The translations under genes and the position numbers were made by a program. From contig NZ_FCNY02000019.1 in NCBI RefSeq assembly GCF_001544575.2, forward strand, positions 1-64,000: 64,000 bases of DNA, given 5' to 3'. Positions 53,615 to 62,674 of this stretch are shown piece after piece (the stretch's first letter is position 1; every line of letters begins with the position of its first letter). The notes below the pieces were generated by a model. The model was not told the DNA's origin. It did not search any database and saw only the letters and a program-made list of their open reading frames with translations. The stretch comes from Caballeronia cordobensis (GTDB lineage Bacteria > Pseudomonadota > Gammaproteobacteria > Burkholderiales > Burkholderiaceae).

Positions 53615-55656
53615 GGCGTCGGTTCCTGCGCGTTGCCGGGCGTTTCGGAGGGTTGGGCCGTCGATGCTTCCGCCTGCGCTTCGGCTTCGCTCTCGGCGGA
53701 GAGATCGTCGGCCTCGATGATTTCTTCTTCCGCTTCGTCTTCCTCGACCGCCGCGCCCGGCGCATCGATCACGTTCAGCAGACGGCACGACGCTTCGACC
53801 GTGAGTTCATCGATGGATACGACTTCGAGCATCACACGCGTGCCCCGCGCATGCACGCCCAAGCCGGGCACGTGCAGGATCAGCGGAATCTCTTCGAGGC
53901 GCACGAGATCGTCCTTGATGACGGATGCCGGAACGTGCCGCTTGTTTTCCTGCTTCAGCCAGCGCAGGCACCAGAAATACTCCATGCGGCGCTGATGATC
54001 GGCGTACGCGGTGTAGGTATCGTCGAAGCCTTGCACGACGGCGAAGAGATCGGCGTCCTTCGGCTTGAACGGCGCGGCGAGCTTCGCGGTCACGCCGTGC
54101 TGCACGCACGCGATCAGTTGCCATTGATTGACGAGATCGACATAGCGGCGCAGCGGCGACGTGCTCCACGCATATTGCGCGACGCCGAGCCCTTCGTGCG
54201 GCGCGGGCGTCGTCTGCATGCGCGTGCGCTTCGGGCCCGGACCGCCGAAACCGCGCTGCGAACGGTAGATGCCCGGCACGCCGTGATCGTTGAGGAACGC
54301 GCCCCACGACGAGTTCGCGAGAATCGCCAGTTCCGCGACGATCAGATCGAGCGGCGAACCGCGGCGGCGCGGCGTGATGGTGATGTGCTCGCCATCCACG
54401 TAAAAATTGAAGTCGTTGTTGCGCTGCACTTCGCGCTTCAGGCCATACGTGGCACGCGCCTGCTGGCGCTTTTCGAAGAGCGCCTGCGCGAGCGGCCACA
54501 GCACGGCAATGTCTTCCTTGTGCGGATAATCGCCTGTGCCGGCGGCGAGGCTTTCCTCGGTGACGTGCTCGTCGAGATGGTTGTGGCGCAGGTTGCTTTT
54601 CACGAACACGCGTTCGGCGCGCGTTTCGGTCGCGACGATATCCTGCGTCTCCCGATTCACAATGATGTAGAGCGACAGCGCCGGGCGCAATCCGCCTTCG
54701 CCGAGCGTGAATACATCGACGACGTTATCGGGCAGCATCGTGATCTTGTCGCCGGGCATGTAGACGGTCGACAGACGCCCGCGCGCGATCGCGTCGATGG
54801 CGTCGCCGCGCGCGATGCCGAGCGCCGGCGCCGCGATGTGAATGCCGATTCGCACGCGGCCATCGGAAAGATCCTCGACGGAGAAGGCGTCGTCGATTTC
54901 GGTCGTGGTGACGTCGTCGATGGAGAACGCCTGGACGTTCGCTTCGGGCAGATCTTCGGGCAACGGCCCCGGCTGCACCGACGGAAAGCCGATGCCGTGC
55001 GGAAAGTACTCCGACAGAAAGCGCGCTTCGTGCAGCGCCCGCGGCGACGCGATGCCGCCGCATTCGAGCATCAGCCGCGCCTGCGAAATGCCGCGCGCGG
55101 CGGCCGCCGCTTCGAGCGCCTTGTATTCGATGGAATTCTTGTCGGGCTTCGTGAGCAGGCCGAGCGCCTTGCCCTTGAGCGCCTCGGGCAGTTTGCCCGC
55201 CTTCAGCTCGTCTTCGTAGCCTTGCTGCACGAGCGCCTGCTGACGCTTGCGTTCGAGGCCGGCGAGCGCCATCTGCAATTGCTCCTGCGGCGCGCGCTGA
55301 TACTGCCCGCGCCCCTTGCGGCGGAAATACACCGGCGCGCCGTGCATGCGCAACACCAGCGCGGCGCGTTCGGCGGGGCCGAACTTGTCGCCGAAATAGT
55401 CCGCGCCGAGCGCGGCGAACGGAAACTCGTCGTCGGGCGCGCATTCCCACAGAAAGTCGAGATCGATCTCCTGCGCGATGGCGTCGGCTTCCTGCATCAG
55501 GTCGCCGGCGGCGGGTTTCTCGAATTCGATCAGCACGTCTTTCGCGCGCACCTTCGCGCGCCGCCCGCCCGGCAACTCGACCTGGAATGCGTCGCCCTGT
55601 TTGGACAGCACCGATCCGGCCTTGAAACTACCCGATTCCTCGAAGAAAACGTTCAC
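53611..55656 (-). CDS. RNase II/RNB-family exoribonuclease
   Basis: 3'-5' exoribonuclease of the RNase II/R superfamily. 681 residues: an N-terminal region with OB-like and helical parts (to about residue 240), then the RNB catalytic domain starting FSIDDVTTTEIDDAFSVEDL (about residues 243-262) with the metal-binding Asp residues, and YAWSTSPLRRYVDLVNQWQL near its end. A short S1-like segment (HVPGLGVHARGTRVMLEVVS) follows, and a Glu/Ala-rich acidic tail of about 50 residues. Domain layout is nearer RNase II than RNase R. Upstream of aroE in ATGA overlap. Confidence 0.93.
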   Translation of the reverse strand: MNVFFEESGSFKAGSVLSKQGDAFQVELPGGRRAKVRAKDVLIEFEKPAAGDLMQEADAIAQEIDLDFLWECAPDDEFPFAALGADYFGDKFGPAERAALVLRMHGAPVYFRRKGRGQYQRAPQEQLQMALAGLERKRQQALVQQGYEDELKAGKLPEALKGKALGLLTKPDKNSIEYKALEAAAAARGISQARLMLECGGIASPRALHEARFLSEYFPHGIGFPSVQPGPLPEDLPEANVQAFSIDDVTTTEIDDAFSVEDLSDGRVRIGIHIAAPALGIARGDAIDAIARGRLSTVYMPGDKITMLPDNVVDVFTLGEGGLRPALSLYIIVNRETQDIVATETRAERVFVKSNLRHNHLDEHVTEESLAAGTGDYPHKEDIAVLWPLAQALFEKRQQARATYGLKREVQRNNDFNFYVDGEHITITPRRRGSPLDLIVAELAILANSSWGAFLNDHGVPGIYRSQRGFGGPGPKRTRMQTTPAPHEGLGVAQYAWSTSPLRRYVDLVNQWQLIACVQHGVTAKLAAPFKPKDADLFAVVQGFDDTYTAYADHQRRMEYFWCLRWLKQENKRHVPASVIKDDLVRLEEIPLILHVPGLGVHARGTRVMLEVVSIDELTVEASCRLLNVIDAPGAAVEEDEAEEEIIEADDLSAESEAEAQAEASTAQPSETPGNAQEPTP

Positions 55657-55716
55657 TCAATACTCTCGTAAGACGGTGGACCGGGTCGCGTCGTTCGCGC
55701 CGGTGGTTGAATGGTG

Positions 55717-56316
55717 TCAGGCTGCCGCGGGTGTCGCGAGCGGCGGCGGCGTCTGATCGCAGAACGCGATGACATCGGCGAGATAGGCCGGAAAGTCGCT
55801 GATCGCGTGATCGCCGCCCTGAATCAGCGTGGTCCGCACGCCGGGATAGTGGGCGAGCATGGTGCGGTAATCGAGCACTTCGTCGCCGCTTGCCGCGATC
55901 AGATAGTAGCGCTCGGGCCGCGTGATCGTTTCGACCGCGAGCGCGCGCAGTTCGTCGAGATGACGCGGCAATACGGTGATGCTGCCGTCGCCATGCCAGA
56001 GCGGCTGCTCGCCGAGATAGTGGCTCAGATCGCGATCCGGCACCACGGCGGGGTTGAGCAGCACGGCGCGCCAGCCGTGCTTTTCCGCGAGATGCGTGGC
56101 GTAGTAGCCGCCGAGCGAACTGCCGACGACGGTGACGTCGCCCGCCGCGGTGCCCGCCGCGAGCGATTCCGCCAGCGCGACGGCCTCGAACGGCGACACC
56201 GGCAGCGTCGGGCACTGCCATTCGCCAAGCCGCCCGAGTTCCGCGAGCCGCGCATGCATCACGCGCGCCTTGAACGACTGGGGAGACGAGCGAAAGCCGT
56301 GCAGATAGAGAATCAC
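55717..56316 (-). CDS. YqiA/YcfP family alpha/beta-fold esterase
   Basis: 199-residue small alpha/beta hydrolase of the UPF0227 type. It opens ILYLHGFRSSPQSFKARVM; nucleophile Ser67 lies in VGSSLGG (residues 64-70). Conserved Asp near VLDYRTMLAHYPGVR and His in IQGGDHAISDFPAYL complete the likely triad. Members are thioesterase/esterases with poorly known natural substrates. Its start overlaps the mpl stop (ATGA). Confidence 0.88.
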   Translation of the reverse strand: MILYLHGFRSSPQSFKARVMHARLAELGRLGEWQCPTLPVSPFEAVALAESLAAGTAAGDVTVVGSSLGGYYATHLAEKHGWRAVLLNPAVVPDRDLSHYLGEQPLWHGDGSITVLPRHLDELRALAVETITRPERYYLIAASGDEVLDYRTMLAHYPGVRTTLIQGGDHAISDFPAYLADVIAFCDQTPPPLATPAAA

Positions 56317-57716
56317 GAATGTCCTCCTGCGCCACGCGCCGAAAGCGCGTCGAGCAGTTTCTGATGCACGCCGCCAAAGCCGCCGTTGCTCATCACGAGC
56401 ACGTGGTCGCCAGGGCGCGCGGCGGCCGTGACCGCCTTCACCAGAGGTTCGATTTCGTTGAACGCCCGCGCCTTGTCGCCGAGCGGGGACAGCGCTTCGG
56501 CCAGATCCCAGCCGAGCTTGTCGCGGCCTTCGCGCGCGCCATAGCCGAATACCAGATCGGCCTCGGCGAGACTCGCGGGCAACTGCGCTTTCATCGTGCC
56601 GAGCTTCATCGTGTTCGAGCGCGGTTCGAGCACGGCGAGAATGCGCGTGTTGTCCGATTTGCCGATGCGCGTGCGCAAACCGGCGACCGTCGTTTCGATG
56701 GCGGTCGGATGATGCGCGAAGTCGTCGTAGACCGTGACGCCGTCGACGCCGCCTTTCACTTCCATGCGCCGCTTGACGTTGCGAAACGCGGCGAGCGATT
56801 TCACCGACTGCGCCGCCGGCACGCCGACCGAGCGCGCCGCCGCGATCGCCGCGAGCGCGTTCATGCGATTGTGCTCACCCTGCACCTGCCAGTCGACGAC
56901 GCCCTGCCGCACGCCTTCCCAGTACACGGCGAACTGCTCGTCGGCGCGCGCGCCTTCTTCCGCGGGCAACGCCTGCCAGCCGCCCTCGACGCCGAAGCGC
57001 TCCACGCCCGACCAGCAGCCCCGCGTCAGCACGCGTTCGAGCGCGGCCTCGCGCCCGTTCGTAACGATGCGGCCGATGCCCGGCACCGTGCGCACGAGAT
57101 GATGGAATTGCGTTTCGATCGACGCGAGATCGGGGAAGATGTCGGCGTGATCGAATTCAAGATTGTTGAGCACGGCCGTGCGCGGACGATAGTGGACGAA
57201 CTTCGAGCGCTTGTCGAAGAACGCGGTGTCGTATTCGTCGGCCTCGATGACGAAGAAGCTTGAATCGGTCAGGCGCGCGGAAATGCCGAAGTTGAGCGGC
57301 ACCCCGCCGATGAGAAAGCCCGGATTCATGCCGGCGTCTTCGAGCAGCCACGCCAGCATGGAGCTCGTCGTGGTCTTGCCGTGCGTGCCCGCGACCGCGA
57401 GCACCCACTTGCCGTTCAGCACATGTTCGCCGAGCCACTGCGGGCCGGACGTGTACGGCAGCCCGCGATCGAGAATGGCCTCCATCAGCGGATTGCCACG
57501 CGTCACCACATTGCCGATGACGAACAGATCCGGTTCGAGCGAAAGCTGCTCGACGCCATAGCCTTCGATCAACTCGATGCCCTGCGCTTCGAGCTGCGTG
57601 CTCATCGGCGGGTAGACGCCCGCGTCGCAGCCAGTGACCTTGTGGCCCGCTTCGCGCGCCAGAACCGCGAGTCCGCCCATGAAGGTGCCGCAGATGCCGA
57701 GGATGTGGATATGCAT
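56313..57716 (-). CDS. mpl: UDP-N-acetylmuramate:L-alanyl-gamma-D-glutamyl-meso-diaminopimelate ligase
   Basis: Murein recycling ligase that joins recovered tripeptide to UDP-MurNAc. 467 residues from the ATG at 57716 (MHIHILGICGTFMGGLAVLA), the Mpl start; 24 upstream codons are non-homologous. ATP site VAGTHGKTTTSSML (about residues 106-119), FFVIEADEYDTAFFDKRSKF, and HNRMNALAAIAAARSVGVPA. The C-terminal domain has DDFAHHPTAIETTVAGLRTR. Differs from MurC by the GICGTFMGG loop. Confidence 0.95.
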   Translation of the reverse strand: MHIHILGICGTFMGGLAVLAREAGHKVTGCDAGVYPPMSTQLEAQGIELIEGYGVEQLSLEPDLFVIGNVVTRGNPLMEAILDRGLPYTSGPQWLGEHVLNGKWVLAVAGTHGKTTTSSMLAWLLEDAGMNPGFLIGGVPLNFGISARLTDSSFFVIEADEYDTAFFDKRSKFVHYRPRTAVLNNLEFDHADIFPDLASIETQFHHLVRTVPGIGRIVTNGREAALERVLTRGCWSGVERFGVEGGWQALPAEEGARADEQFAVYWEGVRQGVVDWQVQGEHNRMNALAAIAAARSVGVPAAQSVKSLAAFRNVKRRMEVKGGVDGVTVYDDFAHHPTAIETTVAGLRTRIGKSDNTRILAVLEPRSNTMKLGTMKAQLPASLAEADLVFGYGAREGRDKLGWDLAEALSPLGDKARAFNEIEPLVKAVTAAARPGDHVLVMSNGGFGGVHQKLLDALSARGAGGHS

Positions 57717-57926
57717 AAAACGTGTCGCGCCGCGCGGGCGATTGAGATGCGAAACAGGGACGGCGCCGTTGCGTGAAGCTAAGAGCAACCTAAGGGCAAA
57801 CCCGTGCAGAAAGGCGCCTGAAGGCGCATATTGTAACCGAGCGGGCTAAGCCTTCCGCCGCCTGCGCAAGCCCGCCGCACCCGGTCCGCAAAAGGGCCGC
57901 CCGAGGTTATCTAGTATCATTCCGGC

Positions 57927-58574
57927 ATGGTTCGCAAATCACATTTCGATCCGCAACGCGTGCGCGAGGAAATCGCGATCGCGGCTGCGCGGATGATCGC
58001 CGAAGACGGCCTCGACTACTCCACCGCCAAGCGCAAGGCCGCGAAGCTCGTGGTCGGCGAGACGAAGATCGGCGGCGAATTCCTGCCGGACAACGATCAG
58101 ATCGAAGAGGAAATCCGCGAATATCAGGCGATCTTCCAGAGCGACAGTCAGCCGGCCGTGCTGCGCCGCATGCGCGAGATCGCGCTCGACTGGATGGAGC
58201 GTCTCAAGCCCTTCGATCCGTACCTGACGGGCGCGGTGCTCAACGGCACGGCGGGCGAGCATTCCGACATCCATTTGCAATGCTTCTGCGACAATCCCAA
58301 GGAAGTCGCGATTTACCTGCTGAACGCGAACATACAGTACGACGTGTCGGAGACTCGGCATTTCGCCGGGCGCGGCTACGTAGAGACGCTGAGTTTTCTG
58401 CATCGGACGCGCGGCGAGGAGCCGGTCGGCGTGCATATCGCGCTCTATGGCCCCGATGACCTGCGCGGCGCCGTACGCGCGGACGGCCGCGGACGCCTCG
58501 CGCGCGCGAATACGGCGGCGGTGCGCGCGCTGCTCGACCATCCCGACGCCCCGCCGCTCGAAATCGGCGGCTGA
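57927..58574 (+). CDS. Conserved protein with nucleotidyltransferase-like motif
   Basis: 215 residues, alpha-helical and charged at the N-terminus (FDPQRVREEIAIAAARMIAE). The centre reads LTGAVLNGTAGEHSDIHLQC, which resembles the G-[ST]-x(n)-D-x-[DH] core of minimal nucleotidyltransferases (about residues 93-112). The second position is His rather than Asp, so activity is doubtful. The C-terminus has GRGRLARANTAAVRALL. I have no confident name; homologues in Burkholderiaceae are sometimes labelled as ligases, which the sequence does not support. Divergent from mpl and 18 bases before tlpA, so likely co-transcribed with it. Confidence 0.8.
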   Translation: MVRKSHFDPQRVREEIAIAAARMIAEDGLDYSTAKRKAAKLVVGETKIGGEFLPDNDQIEEEIREYQAIFQSDSQPAVLRRMREIALDWMERLKPFDPYLTGAVLNGTAGEHSDIHLQCFCDNPKEVAIYLLNANIQYDVSETRHFAGRGYVETLSFLHRTRGEEPVGVHIALYGPDDLRGAVRADGRGRLARANTAAVRALLDHPDAPPLEIGG

Positions 58575-58592
58575 TCTATCTTCCGGACGCTC

Positions 58593-59135
58593 ATGAAAAG
58601 CACACGCATTCTTGCGGCTCTCGTGGTCGCGGTCGCCGCGACCGTCGGCGGCTTCTACGCGGGCCACGTGTTCACCGGCAGCGACACCGTCGCCGCGACA
58701 ACCCAGCCGGGCGGCAACGCCGTGGATCAACTCTGGAAGGCCACGCCGCCCGGCGCGTCCGGCACGGCCCAGCCGCTTGCCTCGTTCAAAGGCAAGCCGG
58801 TCGTCGTCAACTTCTGGGCGTCGTGGTGCGGTCCGTGCGTGAAGGAAATGCCCACGCTCTCCGCGATGCAGCGCGAATACGAGAAGAAAGGGATCACGTT
58901 CATCGGACTTGGCGTCGATAGCGAGAAGAACGTCAACGACTTCCTGCACAAAGTGCCCGTCGCCTACCCCGTCTACGTGACGGGTTTCGGCGGCGCGGAC
59001 CTTGCGCGCAGCTTCGGCAATAATGCCGGTGGCCTGCCCTTCACGGTGGTGATCGATTCGAAGGGCGAGGTCCGCTCGACGAAACTCGGCGAAGTCGATC
59101 CGGCCGAGTTGCGCCACACGCTCGACAACCTGTAA
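58593..59135 (+). CDS. TlpA-family periplasmic thiol:disulfide oxidoreductase
   Basis: 180-residue thioredoxin-like protein with an N-terminal membrane anchor or signal (ILAALVVAVAATVGGFYAG, residues 6-24) and the active site WCGPC at residues 78-82 within VNFWASWCGPCVKEMPTLSA. A cis-Pro lies in GGLPFTVVIDSKGEV. The TlpA/ResA type usually reduces periplasmic cysteines, for example in cytochrome c maturation. Follows the preceding gene by 18 bases. Confidence 0.93.
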   Translation: MKSTRILAALVVAVAATVGGFYAGHVFTGSDTVAATTQPGGNAVDQLWKATPPGASGTAQPLASFKGKPVVVNFWASWCGPCVKEMPTLSAMQREYEKKGITFIGLGVDSEKNVNDFLHKVPVAYPVYVTGFGGADLARSFGNNAGGLPFTVVIDSKGEVRSTKLGEVDPAELRHTLDNL

Positions 59136-59280
59136 AAATTCGCAGCCGATAGACAGCGAGTTGCGTGAAGTAAGCTGTGAGTTAGCGGGCTTTACACGGA
59201 ACTTGCGGAAAATTCGCCGTATCGGGCGGAACCGCGCGGTAATTTGTCCCGCCGTTTCAGACGGGACCGCAGAGTAAAAC

Positions 59281-59310
59281 TAGACAAAATTCTCTAAACG
59301 GCGCTAAAGT
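59281..59310 (+). promoter_or_regulatory. Candidate accBC promoter
   Basis: TAGACA (59281-59286) and TAAAGT (59305-59310) are separated by 18 bases, a fair sigma-70 match. Transcription would start near 59317, giving an acc leader of about 370 nt. A hairpin, GTCCCGCCGT with ACGGGAC (about 59246-59267), lies just upstream and may end the tlpA transcript. Confidence 0.45.
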
Positions 59311-59340
59311 GCGCCCAATTCCGCACAACCCGAAGCGACT

Positions 59341-59610
59341 ATGACTACACCGCTGGCGCCAGAAGGCAAGCTCGCCGTCGAGTCCGGCTACCGTGAAACC
59401 GGTGCCGGCCGTCGCGAGGCGTCGCCAGCAGTCATGCGCGTGCGGTTCGGGCGCGCGCTTCAAAGCGACCATGCCGATGCGTTCGATACGAACGTGTGCG
59501 GCGTGTCGATCGATTCTGCCGTCGATTTTCCCGGCGGCGCATGCACGGGCGCGACACTGCGCCACGCGTCTGCGCGCGCTGAACGGCTGGCCGCGCTGGC
59601 TCGCCGCTGA
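59341..59610 (+). CDS. Small ORF in the acc operon leader (uncertain)
   Basis: 89 codons starting ATG about 24 bases after a candidate promoter and ending 74 bases before accB. No domain, signal peptide or membrane segment is seen; composition is Ala/Arg-rich and it has no clear ribosome site, so it may be chance. It fills a 549-base gap (59136-59684) that otherwise holds no gene. If translated it could be a leader peptide affecting accBC. Confidence 0.25.
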   Translation: MTTPLAPEGKLAVESGYRETGAGRREASPAVMRVRFGRALQSDHADAFDTNVCGVSIDSAVDFPGGACTGATLRHASARAERLAALARR

Positions 59611-59684
59611 AGTTAGAACACCCACAAATCAAGTCAAGTGCCGGGCCGATTCCCGGTCTCCAAGTATTGAAAGGGGATTTTTCG

Positions 59685-60158
59685 ATGGACCTTCGTAAAC
59701 TCAAAACGCTGATCGACCTCGTCTCGGAATCCGGCATCTCGGAGCTGGAAGTGACGGAAGGCGAAGGCAAGGTTCGCATCGTCAAGAACGCCGCGCCCGT
59801 CTACATGCAGGCGCCGCAGCAGTACGCGCCGCAAGTGCAGGCATCGGCAGCGCCGCAATTTGCCGCCACGGGCGAAGCGGGCGCGCCGGCAGCGGCCACG
59901 CCCGCGGCATCCGCGCCGCAGGGCCATATCGTGACCTCGCCGATGGTCGGCTCGTTCTACCGCGCGCCGTCGCCGGGCGCGGACCCGTTCATCCAGGTCG
60001 GCGATACGGTGAAGGAAGGCCAGACGATCTGCATCATCGAAGCGATGAAGCTCTTGAACGAGATCGAAGCGGACAAGGCTGGCGTCGTGAAGGAAATCCT
60101 CGTCGAGAACGGCCAGGCGGTCGAGTACGGCCAGCCGCTCTTCGTGATCGGCGACTAA
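59685..60158 (+). CDS. accB: Acetyl-CoA carboxylase biotin carboxyl carrier protein
   Basis: Carries biotin for acetyl-CoA carboxylation, the first step of fatty-acid synthesis. 157 residues from the ATG at 59685 after AAGGGGA: N-terminal helix MDLRKLKTLIDLVSESGISE, an Ala/Pro/Gln-rich linker (about 40-77), and the biotinyl domain with Lys122 in EAMKLLNEIEAD. Followed by accC. Confidence 0.97.
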   Translation: MDLRKLKTLIDLVSESGISELEVTEGEGKVRIVKNAAPVYMQAPQQYAPQVQASAAPQFAATGEAGAPAAATPAASAPQGHIVTSPMVGSFYRAPSPGADPFIQVGDTVKEGQTICIIEAMKLLNEIEADKAGVVKEILVENGQAVEYGQPLFVIGD

Positions 60159-60332
60159 AGGCGCGCCGGGCCGTGCCGCGGATGCTTCGCGCAGCCGCCG
60201 CCGGCTTCACCGCGCCGGCGCCGGAACGACCTCGATTCGTCGAGAAATTCGTCGAGAAATGTGTCGAGAAGCGCGCCGCCGATTCGATCCCCGAGGGCCG
60301 CTCGCGCGAGCCCGTTGATGAGCCGACCCACT

Positions 60333-61700
60333 ATGTTTGAAAAAATTCTCATTGCGAACCGCGGCGAAATCGCGCTTCGCATCCAGCGCGCGTGCCGCGA
60401 ACTGGGCGTCAAGACAGTCGTCGTCTATTCCGAAGCCGACAAGGAAGCGAAGTACGTCAAACTGGCCGACGAAGCCGTGTGTATCGGCCCGGCGCCTTCG
60501 AATCTCTCCTATCTGAACATGCCGGCGCTCATCAGCGCGGCCGAAGTCACCGACGCCGAAGCCATCCACCCTGGCTACGGCTTCCTCTCCGAGAACGCCG
60601 ATTTCGCCGAACGCGTCGAGCAATCGGGTTTCACCTTCATCGGCCCGCGTCCCGAAACCATCCGGCTGATGGGCGATAAAGTCACCGCCAAGCAGACGAT
60701 GATCAAGACCGGCGTGCCTTGCGTGCCGGGTTCGGAAGGCGCGTTGCCGGACGATCCGCGCGAGATCGTGAAGATTGCGCGCACGATCGGCTACCCCGTC
60801 ATCATCAAGGCGGCGGGCGGCGGCGGCGGGCGCGGCATGCGCGTGGTGCATACGGAAGCGGCGCTCGTGAACGCGGTCAACATGACGCGCGAGGAAGCGG
60901 GCCGCGCCTTCGGCAACCCGCAGGTGTACATGGAGAAGTTTCTCGAGAACCCGCGCCACATCGAGATTCAGGTGTTGTCGGACTCGTTTCGCAACGCGAT
61001 CTGGCTCGGCGAGCGCGACTGCTCGATGCAGCGCCGTCACCAGAAGGTGATCGAGGAAGCGCCGGCGCCGGGCATCGCGCGCCGTCTGATCGAACGTATC
61101 GGCGACCGCTGCGCGGACGCGTGCAAGAAGATGGGCTATCTCGGCGCGGGCACGTTCGAGTTCCTGTACGAGAACAACGAGTTCTACTTCATCGAGATGA
61201 ACACGCGCGTGCAGGTGGAGCATCCGGTGACGGAACTCATCACGGGCGTCGATATCGTGCAGGAACAGATTCGCATCGCGGCGGGCGAGAAGCTCGCGAT
61301 CCGCCAGAAGGACATCCAGTTCAAGGGACACGCGATCGAATGCCGGATCAACGCGGAAGATCCGTTCAAGTTCACGCCGTCGCCGGGGCGCATCACGTCG
61401 TGGCACACGGCGGGCGGTCCGGGCATTCGCGTCGATTCGCACGCTTACGCCAATTACTTCGTCCCGCCGAACTACGATTCGATGATCGGCAAGCTGATTG
61501 CCTACGGCGCGACGCGCGAGCAGGCGATCAACCGCATGCGCATCGCGTTGTCGGAAATGGTCGTGGAAGGCATCTCGACCAACATTCCGCTGCATCGCGA
61601 GATGATGATCGATGCGAAGTTCGTCGAGGGTGGAACGAGCATCCACTATCTCGAGAACAAGCTGGCCGCGCGCCAGGCCGCGGTGGCGGAAGAGTCGTAA
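60333..61700 (+). CDS. accC: Acetyl-CoA carboxylase biotin carboxylase subunit
   Basis: ATP-dependent carboxylation of biotin on AccB. 455 residues from the ATG at 60333 (MFEKILIANRGEIALRIQRA), the AccC start; an upstream in-frame ATG at 60261 adds 24 unrelated codons. ATP-grasp motifs: KAAGGGGGRGMRVVH, ERDCSMQRRHQKVIEEAPAP and FIEMNTRVQVEHPVTELITG. The 174-base gap from accB holds no gene. Confidence 0.97.
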   Translation: MFEKILIANRGEIALRIQRACRELGVKTVVVYSEADKEAKYVKLADEAVCIGPAPSNLSYLNMPALISAAEVTDAEAIHPGYGFLSENADFAERVEQSGFTFIGPRPETIRLMGDKVTAKQTMIKTGVPCVPGSEGALPDDPREIVKIARTIGYPVIIKAAGGGGGRGMRVVHTEAALVNAVNMTREEAGRAFGNPQVYMEKFLENPRHIEIQVLSDSFRNAIWLGERDCSMQRRHQKVIEEAPAPGIARRLIERIGDRCADACKKMGYLGAGTFEFLYENNEFYFIEMNTRVQVEHPVTELITGVDIVQEQIRIAAGEKLAIRQKDIQFKGHAIECRINAEDPFKFTPSPGRITSWHTAGGPGIRVDSHAYANYFVPPNYDSMIGKLIAYGATREQAINRMRIALSEMVVEGISTNIPLHREMMIDAKFVEGGTSIHYLENKLAARQAAVAEES

Positions 61701-61721
61701 GCAAGGACGAGAGACACGAGC

Positions 61722-62624
61722 ATGAGTTACCGGGAACTGATCGCCGAGCTGGATCGCGAGCACGCCGAAGCGCTGTCGGATGCGCTGCTTGAAGTCGGCG
61801 CGCTCTCGGTGTCCGTCGAAGACGCCGACGCCGACACGCCCGACGAGCAGCCGCTCTTCGGCGAACCGGGACTCGTGCCCGAAAAGAGCGCGTGGAAGCA
61901 TTCGCGCGTGGTCGCCTTGCTCGCCGAAGACGCCGATCCGGCCGTGCTGCTCACGGCCGCCGCGAACGAAATCGGCTTGCAGCACGCGCCCGCGTTCACC
62001 GTGCGCGACGTCGAGGAGCAGGACTGGGTGCGTCTCACGCAGGCGCAGTTCGATCCGATTTCCATTGGCGAGCGCATCTGGGTCGTGCCCTCGTGGCACG
62101 ACGCGCCGGATCCGGACGCACTCGTGCTCGAACTCGATCCGGGCCTGGCCTTCGGCACCGGCAGCCATCCGACCACGCGTCTTTGCATGGAGTGGCTGGA
62201 GCAGTCGGTGAAGCCGGGGCAATCGCTGCTCGATTACGGCTGCGGCTCCGGCATCCTCGCCATTCTCGCGAAGAAGTGCGGCGCGAATCCCGTGGTCGGC
62301 ATCGACATCGACCCGCAGGCGGTTGAGTCGGCGCGCCAGAACAGCGAACGCAATCGCGCGGACGTGACCTACGGCTTGCCGGATGCCTGTCCCGATGGCG
62401 AGTTCGATATCGTCGTCGCGAATATTCTTTCGAATCCCCTCAAGCTGATGGCGTCGATGCTCGCCGCGAAGGTGAAGCCGGGCGGCAGGATCGCGCTGTC
62501 GGGCGTGCTCGCGCGGCAGGCCGACGAAGTCGCGGCGGTCTACGCGCAGTGGATCGATATCGGCGTCTGGCGCGAGTACGAAGGCTGGGTGTGCCTCGCG
62601 GGAACGCGGCGCGAAAGCCTTTAA
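61722..62624 (+). CDS. prmA: Ribosomal protein L11 methyltransferase
   Basis: Trimethylates residues of L11 using SAM. 300 residues: N-terminal substrate-recognition domain (MSYRELIAELDREHAEALSD) and C-terminal Rossmann domain with SLLDYGCGSGILAILAKKCG (about residues 168-187), VVGIDIDPQAVES and the catalytic-site ANILSNPLKLMA. Directly downstream of accC (21 bases), as in related genomes. Confidence 0.96.
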   Translation: MSYRELIAELDREHAEALSDALLEVGALSVSVEDADADTPDEQPLFGEPGLVPEKSAWKHSRVVALLAEDADPAVLLTAAANEIGLQHAPAFTVRDVEEQDWVRLTQAQFDPISIGERIWVVPSWHDAPDPDALVLELDPGLAFGTGSHPTTRLCMEWLEQSVKPGQSLLDYGCGSGILAILAKKCGANPVVGIDIDPQAVESARQNSERNRADVTYGLPDACPDGEFDIVVANILSNPLKLMASMLAAKVKPGGRIALSGVLARQADEVAAVYAQWIDIGVWREYEGWVCLAGTRRESL

Positions 62625-62674
62625 AATAGCGCCATCTTCCACGATCAGGCCGTCAGGCCTACGGCACTTCTTAT

